Origin: Pseudomonas sp. GGS8
Lineage (GTDB): Bacteria > Pseudomonadota > Gammaproteobacteria > Pseudomonadales > Pseudomonadaceae
Assembly (NCBI RefSeq): GCF_024168645.1
Contig: NZ_JALJWF010000001.1
Coordinates: 1,665,001-1,729,000 of the forward strand
DNA length: 64,000 bases
Direction of reading: 5' to 3'
The notes beneath the pieces were generated by a model. It did not search any database. It saw only the letters and a list, made by a program, of their open reading frames with translations, and was not told the DNA's origin. Of the stretch, positions 18,201-24,598 are shown one piece after another (the first letter of the stretch is position 1; each line of letters starts with the position of its first letter). The position numbers were made by a program, and so were the translations under genes.

Positions 18201-20094
18201 AGGTGATCGTCACCAAGGACGTTTCGCCGATGCTCAGTGTGGTATCAGCGACCACAATGGTCGCGGTCGGCGGTGGCGAATACGCGGTGTTGAGTACACC
18301 GCCGTCGTTGTAGATGGTCGAGAAGGAGGTCGGCGAAGTGCCGGTTGTACCTCCGCCCAACGCGGCACCACCGGCACCACTGCCCGCGGCATTACCGGCC
18401 AGGGCCGCAAAGTTGGCGGCGGTGATCAGCAGCGTGCCTTTGTTCCAGATCGCCCCGACGCCCCGGCCACCCACGCCGCCATTGCTGGCATTGCTGCCGT
18501 AGCCGCCACCGCCACCACCGCCACCACCGGCGCCGATGTTGTTGCTGATGGTCGACGTGCCGATGACGGTTATGGTGCCGCTGCTGGCGTTGTAGATCCC
18601 GCCCACTGCGTTGCCGCCGGCGCCACCCACCTTGTCCCAGCCGGCCCCGCCGCCGCCACCGCCAATGGAAATCGTGCCATTGGTGGCCGTCGCACCGTTA
18701 CCGCCGTTGCTGTAATAGGAAACGCCCACCCCGCCAGCACCGCCAGTGGTGGTACCGCCGCGACCGCCCATGTGGATGGCGTCATAACCGCCGCCATAAC
18801 CACCGACACCGCCGCTGCCCGCCTGGCCGCCCAATGTGCCGGTGCCCGGCCCTGCCGAACCGCCGTGCCCGCCGCCCTGGCCGCCCAAACCGCCACCGCC
18901 ACCGCCGCCACCGCCGTAAAAAGCGCCCGTGACACCGCCGCCGCCACCACCACCGGAAGCGGCGTTGGAGGTCACGGTAACGTTTTTCAGGGTCAGATTC
19001 CCTGCGTTGAAAATCCCCCCGGCCATTGCGCCCGTGGCGCCGTAGCCACCGTTGCCACCGTTGCCCGACACCAGGCCACGGGTGATCACCAGGCCATCGA
19101 GCGTCACGGTACTGCCAGACGCCACTTCAACCACTCGGGTCTTGTACTGACCATCAAGAGTCACATCCGCCGCACCGTCGTTGTTCAAGTCGCCATCAAC
19201 GTAGACGTTCTTGTTGATCAGCAATTCGGAGGTCAACTGCACCGTCATGCCGGTGCTGAAGGTGACGATATCGCCGTTCTGCGCCGAAGCGAGGGCGGCA
19301 CGCAGCGAGCCGACGCCAGTGTTGGCGTTGTTGGTGGCGGTCCAGGTGGCCAGGCCCCACTGATACTCGCTCATGGCCGTGGTCGAGAGCACGTTGGCGC
19401 TTTCGATGTTGCCGGTGGCAATTTCCAGATTCCAGTCGCCACCGACCCCGGTGCGGTTGCTGGAAGCGGCGATATCACGGCCGGTCAGTTGCGCCAGCGA
19501 GTCGACGAAACTCAAGCCGCGCTCGCCTTCGGCGGTGTAGCAGCCGTAGATCAAGATATCGCCGCCGACGTTCATGTCCTTGCCGATTTCCGCCAGCACG
19601 GCGCTGCGGGCCGCGACGTTATCGGCCGACAGATAACTATTACCCAGCCACAGATCACCGGCGTTGCCGTGGGCGATGATCTGTACTGAACTGATGCCCT
19701 GATGGGTATCGAGGTAGTCGGCAATCTGCTGCAAGCCGTCCTTGCCCGCGTCCAACTGGACCACCTGAGTGCCGGGTGCGACGCCTTTAAGCAGACTGTC
19801 GGCGTCCTTGACCCGCGAATCGACGAACACCACGCTCTGCCCCGGTACCGCAACAGGGGTCGGTGTTGGCGTGGCATCGGCCTGGCCGTGGGTGTCCTTG
19901 CTGGCGACCGGATGATCGGCAGTCGGTGCCTTGACCGCGTCGGCCGTGGTATGGCTGTCAACCTGGGCAGTATCGGCAACCGTGGCGGCCACCGCGCCGT
20001 CGAACAGCATGCGCGGCTCCAGGGACATAATCATTGGCGAGGCCAGCGCTCGTGCGCCTTGAGTAACCCGCGACTTGCCTTTGCTCCACCACAT
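12229..20094 (-). CDS. Giant surface/secreted protein: LEPR motif, DUF4347, Gly-rich and 18 Ig-like repeats
   Basis: This 2,621-residue protein has a modular plan. Residues 1-40 contain the sorting-like motif SLEPRMLFDGA (LEPR-xLL type). About 85-245 form a DUF4347 domain (VVFVDSRV... IIAHGNAG... ILIYGCYTAEGERG). A short parallel-beta-helix-like part follows (LTLKNVTVTSN), then a very Gly-rich stretch (about 345-570). Eighteen Ig-like repeats of 102 residues (about 605-2440) come next, and an acidic/Gly-Ser tail with a C-terminal helix ends the protein. No RTX nonapeptides are visible. The ATG at 20094 has GGGTGAG upstream; the frame extends to 20211 but overlaps the previous gene. It sits in an operon with TolC, APS kinase, hydroxylase and two sulfotransferases. 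A role as adhesin or matrix protein is inferred. Confidence 0.9.
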   Translation of the reverse strand: MWWSKGKSRVTQGARALASPMIMSLEPRMLFDGAVAATVADTAQVDSHTTADAVKAPTADHPVASKDTHGQADATPTPTPVAVPGQSVVFVDSRVKDADSLLKGVAPGTQVVQLDAGKDGLQQIADYLDTHQGISSVQIIAHGNAGDLWLGNSYLSADNVAARSAVLAEIGKDMNVGGDILIYGCYTAEGERGLSFVDSLAQLTGRDIAASSNRTGVGGDWNLEIATGNIESANVLSTTAMSEYQWGLATWTATNNANTGVGSLRAALASAQNGDIVTFSTGMTVQLTSELLINKNVYVDGDLNNDGAADVTLDGQYKTRVVEVASGSTVTLDGLVITRGLVSGNGGNGGYGATGAMAGGIFNAGNLTLKNVTVTSNAASGGGGGGGVTGAFYGGGGGGGGGLGGQGGGHGGSAGPGTGTLGGQAGSGGVGGYGGGYDAIHMGGRGGTTTGGAGGVGVSYYSNGGNGATATNGTISIGGGGGGAGWDKVGGAGGNAVGGIYNASSGTITVIGTSTISNNIGAGGGGGGGGGYGSNASNGGVGGRGVGAIWNKGTLLITAANFAALAGNAAGSGAGGAALGGGTTGTSPTSFSTIYNDGGVLNTAYSPPPTATIVVADTTLSIGETSLVTITFSEAVTGFTNADLTIPNGTLSAVSSSDGGITWTATFTPSASISDTTNVITLDNTGVINGLGTAGVGTTNSNNYTVDTVRPTATIVVADNALKVGETSLVTITFNEAVTGLTNADLTIANGTLTAVSSSDGGITWTGTFTPTASITDTTNLITLDNTGVSDSAGNAGSGTTDSNNYAIDTVRPTATLVVADTSLSIGETSVVTITFSEAVSGFTNADLTIANGTLTAVSSSDGGITWTATFTPSASVNDTTNLITLNNTGVSDLAGNAGSGTTDSNNYAIDTLRPTATIVVADNALKIGETSLVTITFSEAVSGFTNADLTIANGTLTAVSSSDGGITWTATFTPTASITDTTNLITLDNTGVIDAVGNAGSGTTDSNNYAIDTVRPTATIVVADTALKIGETSLVTITFSEAVSGFTNADLTIANGTLTAVSSSDGGITWTATFTPSASINDTTNLITLDNTGVSDLSGNAGSGTTDSNNYAIDTVRPTAAIVLADTTLTAGETSLVTITFSEAVSGFTNADLTIANGTLSAVSSSDGGITWTATFTPSAGINDTTNLITLNNTGVSDLAGNTGSGTTNSNNYVIDTAPPTATIVVADNALKIGETSLVTITFDQAVTGFTNADLTIANGTLSAVSSGDGGITWTATFTPTASTTDATNLITLDNTGVQAVASGNVGSGTTDSNNYAIDTVRPTATIVVADTALKIGETSLVTITFSEAVSGFTNADLTIANGTLSAVSSSDGGITWTATFTPNASINDTTNLITLDNTGISDLAGNAGSGTTDSNNYAIDTVRPTASIVLADATLSAGETSLVTITFSEAVSGFTNADLSIANGTLTAVSSSDGGITWTATFTPTVGVSDSSNVITLNNTGVTDVAGNTGSGTTNSGNYTIDTVLPTATIVVADNALRIGETSLVTITFSEAVSGFTNADLTIANGTLTSVSSSDGGITWTATFTPTNAITDTTNVITLDNSGVQNGSGNAGSGTTDSNNYAIDTVRPTATIVVADSALAVGQTSVVTITFSEAVTGFSLADLTVSNGTLSSLSTSDNITYTANLTPAASITDATNLITLDNTGVTDGAGNTGSGTTDSNNYAVDSQRPTATIVLADAALSAGETSLVTITFSEAVTGFTNADLTIANGTLTAVSSSDGGITWTATFTPTAGVNDTSNVITLNNTGVTDVAGNTGSGTTNSGNYTIDTVPPTATIVVADNALKIGETSLVTITFSEAVTGFTNADLTIANGTLTAVSSSDGGITWTATFTPTASITDATNRITLDNTGVQAAASGNVGNGTTDSNNYAIDTVRPTATIVVADTALQIGETSLVTITFSEAVSGFTNADLTIANGTLSAVSSSDGGITWTATFTPSAGINDTTNLITLDNTGISDLAGNAGGGTTDSNNYAIDSQRPTATIVLSDSTLKPGETALVTITFSEAVTGFDNSDLSVANGTLSAVSSSDGGITWTATFTPTAGITDASNLITLNNTGVTDVAGNTGSGTTNSANYVVETQVPTATIVVADNALKVGETSLVTITFSEAVSGFSNADLTVANGTLSSVSSSDGGVTWTATFTPAASVTDTTNLIRLDNSGVTNVSGNSGVGVTDSNNYAIDTVRPTATIVVADNKLGIGETTTVTFTFSEAVSGFDLSDLSVANGVLSNLASSDGGVTWTATLTPTASINDATNLILLDTGNVLDAAGNAGASIAISNNYALDATRPTVSIVVANPVLGIGQTTLVTFTFSEAVSNFDLSDLSVTNGELTNLASSDGGKTWTGTFTPTANITDPSNFIALDTSNVTDLAGNLGASVAVSNNYTIDTVPTPPPLVLTPVVVADPPNVPLQPIIFTPPTGDLGSPLTFAPLFEQRVIGNGIRPLGDIFMNHGALAPSFIAQVFSSSNNGGDGSGHGFLGFGGGDGGVFGSSTLSSLFNQATSSEGDSLNTFGNQSIKAGDASQGLRGVFGAPSLGQQLQQLKDTEQRQVDSLAAALQQVGISEMQA
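12765..18273 (-). repeat. 18 tandem 306-bp units encoding 102-residue Ig-like domains
   Basis: Each unit encodes PTATIVVAD...GETSLVTITFSEAV..GFTNADLTIANGTL..VSSSDGGITWTATFTP...TNLITLDNTGV...SNNYAIDTVR with modest variation. The first unit begins near 18273 and the last ends near 12765. The last two units are the most divergent (FDLSDLSVANG). Spacing is 306 bases except for occasional 3-base changes. Confidence 0.95.
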
Positions 20095-20144
20095 GCTGCT
20101 CACCCGGACTCGAACTTTTTGACAGATCAATGAAAACGCCGCGA

Positions 20145-20990
20145 TCAACTGATCGCAGCGTCGGCTTTCATACGAATGACATTGGCGGCGCTGGCTGAGC
20201 CATCGAGCCAAAAGGACAACTCGGCGTACTGCTGGAACAAGTCCGGCGGCAGGATCGTGCGCCGGGACTGCAATTGGACCTTGGCCTTCACCTTGTGCAG
20301 CCCCGAGAGGCCAAGGGCCTGGTCGAATTCCGGTGCGTCGTAGGCCAAATGGTTGAAGTCATGTTCGAACCAGGGCTCGCCGATGAAGTCGTAGACCAGC
20401 CGCATCACCCGCTCGGGCGCCTGGCTCAGCAGGTCGTAATCGATGATCAGCAACGAGTCGGCGTGTTCGCCGTAATAGGCTTCCTTGAGGGCGGCCCAGG
20501 AAAACCCTACCAGCCGATTGCGCTGGGCCAGGGTTTCGCAGCGGCTGTAGACTGTATTGCGTTCGACTGCGTCGCCGAACAGCTTGGTGTTCTCGAAAGG
20601 ATTGGCGCGGTACAGGCGCTCAAGGCTGTCCATGACCCAGGCGACATTGCGCACGCAGGCAATGATTTTGGCTTGAGGGAACAGATCGCTGATTGCCGGC
20701 AGGCGCGAACTCCACAAGCGGTTGGTGTCGAACACCACCGGTTTGTCGGCCTTGTCGGCGTAGAAAGAATCGAACAGGCCGCGCAACAGGCGGCGACGCA
20801 GGTCGGTGTTGATCACCGCGCCGAATTCGCTGCCTGCGCTGCATTGTTCCAGAACACCGGAAAAGAGTGCGCCCACAGGGCTGGTCATGCCGGCATGAAA
20901 ACGCGGATTCTGCAAAAGAATCGCAGAAAGCAGGGTCGAGCCCGAGCGCGGCAAACCGGAGATAAAGTGGAATTGCTGCAATCCATTCAC
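20145..20990 (-). CDS. PAPS-dependent sulfotransferase, first gene of the exoprotein operon
   Basis: The 281-residue cytoplasmic sulfotransferase has the PAPS 5'-phosphosulfate loop FISGLPRSGSTLLSAIL (about residues 9-25) and the 3'-phosphate-binding segment KIIACVRNVAWVMDSLERLYR (about 108-128), followed by a C-terminal acceptor region. The start is a GTG at 20990, and an alternative is not obvious. The giant-protein start lies 50 bases downstream on the same strand, so co-transcription is likely. Together with the APS kinase and the second sulfotransferase it forms a PAPS-making and PAPS-using set. It is closest to the broad Sulfotransfer family acting on proteins or carbohydrates, and the acceptor is unknown. 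Confidence 0.88.
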   Translation of the reverse strand: MNGLQQFHFISGLPRSGSTLLSAILLQNPRFHAGMTSPVGALFSGVLEQCSAGSEFGAVINTDLRRRLLRGLFDSFYADKADKPVVFDTNRLWSSRLPAISDLFPQAKIIACVRNVAWVMDSLERLYRANPFENTKLFGDAVERNTVYSRCETLAQRNRLVGFSWAALKEAYYGEHADSLLIIDYDLLSQAPERVMRLVYDFIGEPWFEHDFNHLAYDAPEFDQALGLSGLHKVKAKVQLQSRRTILPPDLFQQYAELSFWLDGSASAANVIRMKADAAIS

Positions 20991-21141
20991 CCGTCATTCA
21001 GTCCTTTGTACGACGGAGCGTAGACCATGAATGGCCTTACGACTAGTGGTGCTTTGATATCAATTCGGAGCTAAATCGACTGAAAAACACCCTCTATATA
21101 ACGACCTGAAAGATGAATCGTTTAAGCCTTGCCTCACCGGA
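20991..21141. promoter_or_regulatory. Probable promoter region of the sulfotransferase-exoprotein operon
   Basis: This 151-base gap between the glycosyltransferase and sulfotransferase genes (both leftward) is locally AT-richer (around 21045-21105, with tatataacg) than its surroundings. It is the only sizeable gap upstream of the six-gene operon. No specific operator was recognised. Confidence 0.35.
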
Positions 21142-22713
21142 TTACTTCAGCACATACAAACGCGCCTCGGCGCCTCCCGCCCGGGCTTCGCTGACGCGCT
21201 CCCAGCCCGCAGGCAAGGGGGCGAACTCGTCCGGCCCCTCGATGCTACCGACCAGCCATACTCGACCCGTGCCTTTGGGCAAAGCGCCGAGGCTATCCAG
21301 ATAGATGTCCTTGGTCACCAGCGTACCGAAACCGTAGGCATTCGGCCGGCTCGACCTGCCATCGGTCAACGGCGGCGTGTACAGCAGCGGTTTGGTGCCT
21401 GTCCGGTTGTAATAGACGTAACTCAGGTACCAGAGCATGTCGCTGGTGACGATTCGGTCGCCGGGCATGAAGTGCTGGTTCACGTAGCTGACCATGACGC
21501 TGATCTGATCGTCGGTATCCACCGTGGCATTGTTCTTCAGCCCCACCAGTTCGACGCCGGCAAACAGCAGCAGTACGGCCAGCGCCAATACCTTGAAGTC
21601 TGTGTACAAGCGATCGACGGCCAGCGCGACAACCATCGGCAGGCCCAAGGCATAAGCGGTCAGGTAACGCTCAATGAACACCGGTGAGATGAACGACACC
21701 GCAAACACCAGTAATAACGGAAGCGCGGTGTAGATCACCGCCAGCGCACTGCCACGGAACACACTGCGATCGCGGTCCAACGCCACGCCCGCCAGCGCCG
21801 CCAATGCCAGTGGCAGCGTGATAAAAATCAGCGTGGGCAGGTTCTCGCCATCGTCCTGGATCAGGAGCGACCAGATCATCGACGGCAATGAGCCGATCGT
21901 GACGGGGGGCTCCCACCCCACATCGCCATTGGCCTTGAGCAGATCCATGTGCTGGATCAGATCGATCAGGCTGGGCACCCACGGCAGATACAACAGCACA
22001 ATGGCCATATTGGCCATCCACCAGCCCGAGCGCTGAATGTGCCGCAGTCGATAGCCTGGCTGGACACGAATCAGGCCCAGATACAACCAGTGACACACCA
22101 CGCACAGCGCGGTGAAGTAATGGGTGTAGAACGCCGCTGTCATCAGCAGGGTGTAAATCACCAGATAGCGCGTGCGTTGCGGCCGCTTTATCCAACACAT
22201 CAAGGCGATCGTGGCCCCGATCAGCCACAACCCCAGCAGCGAATACATCCGCACTTCCTGGCTGTAACGCACCGCCGTGGGCAACAGCGCCAGCAGAACC
22301 CCGGCCAGCAACGCGGCGCGGCGGGTCGCGAGCAGGTCCACCAGCCAGACGCCAAGCCCGACCGTGACAATCCCTGGCAGCGCGCTGAGGCTGCGAATCG
22401 AAAAAATGCCGTCGCCGAACAGTTCGATCCAGCCGTGCAGCAGCATGAAATACAGTGGCGGATGCACATCATGGGCCGCGTGCTCCCAGATCCCGGCCAG
22501 GGAATACTGGCTCAGTAACAGGCTGGAACCTTCATCGCCCCAGATCGCCGCCGCCGTCAGGTCGTAAAACCGCACCAGTGCGGCCAATGCCAGGATCGGC
22601 AGCAGCCAGTGCTCCCGCGCCCATCGAAGCAAGCGACGGGCAGCCGCCCACGAGCCCGGCATCGCGTGCGGATCCTGCGTATCGCCCAACGGTGTTTCTC
22701 TACGCGCCTCCAT
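21142..22713 (-). CDS. GT39-type (PMT/ArnT-like) membrane glycosyltransferase
   Basis: The 523-residue protein has about eleven hydrophobic helices and the hallmarks of GT-C glycosyltransferases: an acidic loop AAIWGDEGSSLLL (about residues 56-68) and HDVHPPLYFMLLHGW (about 80-94) after the first helix. A C-terminal soluble part follows helix-rich segments. Such enzymes transfer a sugar from a polyprenyl-phosphate donor to lipid or protein acceptors on the periplasmic side. The ribosome-binding site GGGGAGG precedes the ATG. It lies 151 bases upstream of the sulfotransferase-exoprotein operon on the same strand. A role in glycosylating that protein is possible but rests on location only. Confidence 0.85.
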   Translation of the reverse strand: MEARRETPLGDTQDPHAMPGSWAAARRLLRWAREHWLLPILALAALVRFYDLTAAAIWGDEGSSLLLSQYSLAGIWEHAAHDVHPPLYFMLLHGWIELFGDGIFSIRSLSALPGIVTVGLGVWLVDLLATRRAALLAGVLLALLPTAVRYSQEVRMYSLLGLWLIGATIALMCWIKRPQRTRYLVIYTLLMTAAFYTHYFTALCVVCHWLYLGLIRVQPGYRLRHIQRSGWWMANMAIVLLYLPWVPSLIDLIQHMDLLKANGDVGWEPPVTIGSLPSMIWSLLIQDDGENLPTLIFITLPLALAALAGVALDRDRSVFRGSALAVIYTALPLLLVFAVSFISPVFIERYLTAYALGLPMVVALAVDRLYTDFKVLALAVLLLFAGVELVGLKNNATVDTDDQISVMVSYVNQHFMPGDRIVTSDMLWYLSYVYYNRTGTKPLLYTPPLTDGRSSRPNAYGFGTLVTKDIYLDSLGALPKGTGRVWLVGSIEGPDEFAPLPAGWERVSEARAGGAEARLYVLK

Positions 22714-22974
22714 TGCCTCCCCTTGTTTTGACCCAGTGAATGATGACCCAGTGAATACGGAAATTTCCCGAGCACTGTAGGACAGCCGCAGGCCCGCCGT
22801 CGATGATGACTTTGCGACGGACGACGTCCGGCAATCATTGCGATCAGAGTCTACGCTTTGGCGTGGCGTGACCCAGCCACGGAGATGAATGGAGTCGGCT
22901 GATCACTGCGAACTGCCCGGATAACCGGGCCTGCAACGTGACGCATCAGACACTAACCTGAGGGATGAGGAACT
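22714..22974. promoter_or_regulatory. Divergent promoter region with a 15-bp tandem repeat
   Basis: The 261-base region separates the leftward glycosyltransferase and the rightward tail-collar gene. It contains two copies of tgacccagtgaat at 22729-22741 and 22744-22756, offset by 15 bases. No further motif was recognised. Confidence 0.4.
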
Positions 22975-23562
22975 ATGGAAGTATTCATGGGCACTATCCA
23001 ACCTTTCGCCTTTAACTTCGCCCCCAACGGCTGGGCCCTGTGCTATGGCCAGACGCTGGGGATCTCACAATACCAAGCGCTTTTCTCACTGCTGGGAACC
23101 TACTATGGAGGCAATGGCACCACCAATTTCATGCTGCCCAACCTGCAGGGCCGTATGCCGATAGCCCAGGGCAACGGCCTGGGCCTGACCCCGCGCGTCA
23201 TCGGCGAAGTCTCCGGGACCGAGAACGTCACCGCGACCATCACCAACCTGCCCAACCATACCCACGCCCTGTCCGGGCTCACGGCCACCACCACCCTGCA
23301 ACTGGCCAGCCCGGCGAGCAACCCGGTCACCAACCCGACCGCGACCAACTCGTACATCGGCGCCTCGGGCGGCGGGCCCGGCTCGGCGAGCATTTACTCC
23401 GATCAGCAAGGTGCCGCGGCCGTGCCGCTCAAGGGCGTAACCAGCACGGTGACGGGGGAAATCTCGTCCACCGGCAACGGTTTGCCCATGGAAGTGATGA
23501 ACCCGTTCCTGGTGCTCAACTTCAGCATCGCCCTGAACGGATTGTTCCCTTCGCGTAACTGA
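22975..23562 (+). CDS. Phage tail-collar domain protein (microcystin-dependent-protein type)
   Basis: The 195-residue protein has the N-terminal tail-collar domain seen in MdpB-like bacterial proteins: an MGTIQPFAFNFAPNGWALCYGQTL start, then YQALFSLLGTYYGGNGTTNFMLPNLQGRMPI, and a C-terminal part with NPFLVLNFSIALNGLFPSRN. No signal peptide is visible and no other phage genes are nearby, so it is a chromosomal stand-alone collar protein and not a prophage tail fibre. It is followed by a DUF6916 gene on the same strand. The start has GAGGAAC upstream. The cellular role of these proteins is not established. Confidence 0.9.
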   Translation: MEVFMGTIQPFAFNFAPNGWALCYGQTLGISQYQALFSLLGTYYGGNGTTNFMLPNLQGRMPIAQGNGLGLTPRVIGEVSGTENVTATITNLPNHTHALSGLTATTTLQLASPASNPVTNPTATNSYIGASGGGPGSASIYSDQQGAAAVPLKGVTSTVTGEISSTGNGLPMEVMNPFLVLNFSIALNGLFPSRN

Positions 23563-23568
23563 GGGTCT

Positions 23569-23594
23569 GGCCGGGGGATGTACATCCCCCGGCC
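23569..23594. terminator. Perfect 26-bp palindrome between collar and DUF6916 genes
   Basis: GGCCGGGGGATG pairs exactly with CATCCCCCGGCC through a TA centre, giving a very stable hairpin directly after the collar stop. There is no proper U-tract (actttgctt follows), so it may act as an attenuator or mRNA stabiliser and only partly as a terminator. Confidence 0.6.
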
Positions 23595-23617
23595 ACTTTG
23601 CTTGATGGAGGGATGCC

Positions 23618-23929
23618 ATGCTGCAACAGGTTCAAAGCCAACACTTTCAGGCACTGCTGGGCAAGACCGGGACGCTGCGGCTGCCCGATGGCAGTGAATT
23701 GCCGATCCATATCGACACCCTGAAAGAAACACCCCATTCACAGATGCCCAAAAGCGAGCGCATGCCGTTCAGCGTCGAGCTCAACAGCCTGCAACCCACT
23801 GACTTTGTCGATGGCTTGTGTGCGCTGGAGTTACCGGAATTGGGCCAGGTGGAAAATATTTTTGTCTCGCGAGTGCCGACCATGGGGCGGGATCCGCAAC
23901 TGGGCTACTTTTACATCGCGTTCAACTGA
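23618..23929 (+). CDS. DUF6916 domain protein
   Basis: The 103-residue cytoplasmic-type protein matches the DUF6916 pattern as I know it: an N-terminal HFQALLGKTGTLRLPDGSELPIHI, a middle FSVELNSLQPTDFVDGLCALELPELG, and a C-terminal ENIFVSRVPTMGRDPQLGYFYIAFN. Proteins of this type are usually encoded beside tail-collar proteins and are predicted to be small beta-rich folds. The start has a strong GGAGGG ribosome-binding site. It lies 55 bases after the collar gene, with a hairpin between them. The function is unknown; the constant pairing suggests a partner or chaperone of the collar protein. Confidence 0.82.
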   Translation: MLQQVQSQHFQALLGKTGTLRLPDGSELPIHIDTLKETPHSQMPKSERMPFSVELNSLQPTDFVDGLCALELPELGQVENIFVSRVPTMGRDPQLGYFYIAFN

Positions 23930-23935
23930 GAACTT

Positions 23936-24074
23936 TGTGGGAGCGGGTTTGTGGTGAGGGGACTTGTCGGACCGCCGCACCGCCCCGTTGGGCCGCGCAG
24001 CGGACCCAGGATCGGCGAGCGCTGCGCACTCGAACGGGGGCAAGCCCCCTCGCCACACAAGCCCGCTCCCACAG
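23936..24074. repeat. Nested REP-type inverted repeat with 3' U-tract
   Basis: The outer arms gtgggagcgggtttgtg (23937 on) and cacaagcccgctcccac (ending 24073) enclose a second inverted pair (ggtgagggg and cccctcgcc). The outer stem is followed by gtttttt, so on the plus strand the structure can terminate the collar-DUF6916 transcript. Confidence 0.8.
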
Positions 24075-24089
24075 TTTTTTGTATTGCTC

Positions 24090-24587
24090 TTAACCCTGCG
24101 GGTACCACACCAACCGCTCCGCCGCCGGGTTGCGCTCTTCAACCTGAAACCCCAGCGCCAGGTAATGCTGGCGCGCATGGAGATTGTTGGCCCAGACCAC
24201 CGTCGCCACCGGGCAGCGAATTTGTTGCGCGGCTTTTTGCACGCCTTGCAGCACCGTCCGCCCGTAACCCCGGCCTCTGGCCTGGGGGATGAACGCCAGG
24301 TACAACACGCGAATTTCATTGGGGCCGAAGTCGGTGGTCAGCGCGCCGATGGCCGTGTCGAGTTTCTCGATCACGTAATGCATGGCGTCGGGAAAATTCT
24401 CCCCCAGCCCTTGTTCCTGCACATTGAATTGCTGAGCAACCAGATGCTCAACCACTTCCTGCTCGCCGTCGATCCATTGCAGATCCGGCCGCGCCGCCTG
24501 GTAAAGGCTGTGCAGAAAAGGTCCATCGCTGGTGCGCGAAGGCCTGACCACCAGGCCGTCCGCTGCCACTGAATCGCTGTTCGCCAT
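24090..24587 (-). CDS. GNAT-family N-acetyltransferase
   Basis: The 165-residue protein has the GNAT acetyl-CoA-binding motif IPQARGRGYGRTVLQGVQKAA (about residues 109-129), preceded by the beta4 strand IRVLYLAFIP and followed by VWANNLHARQHYLALGFQVEER. It should acetylate an amine, protein N-terminus or lysine, but the acceptor is unknown. It is the last gene of the adaptor operon, 11 bases after the M50-HlyD fusion stop on the same strand, which suggests a role linked to that export or modification machinery. No membrane segment is present. Confidence 0.87.
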   Translation of the reverse strand: MANSDSVAADGLVVRPSRTSDGPFLHSLYQAARPDLQWIDGEQEVVEHLVAQQFNVQEQGLGENFPDAMHYVIEKLDTAIGALTTDFGPNEIRVLYLAFIPQARGRGYGRTVLQGVQKAAQQIRCPVATVVWANNLHARQHYLALGFQVEERNPAAERLVWYPQG

Positions 24588-24598
24588 CGCTGTTCTCC

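Noticed and set aside
22975..23929. Prophage or tailocin remnant
   Set aside because: Only a collar-domain protein and DUF6916 are present. There are no tail, baseplate, lysis or integrase genes nearby, so this is the chromosomal collar-protein type.
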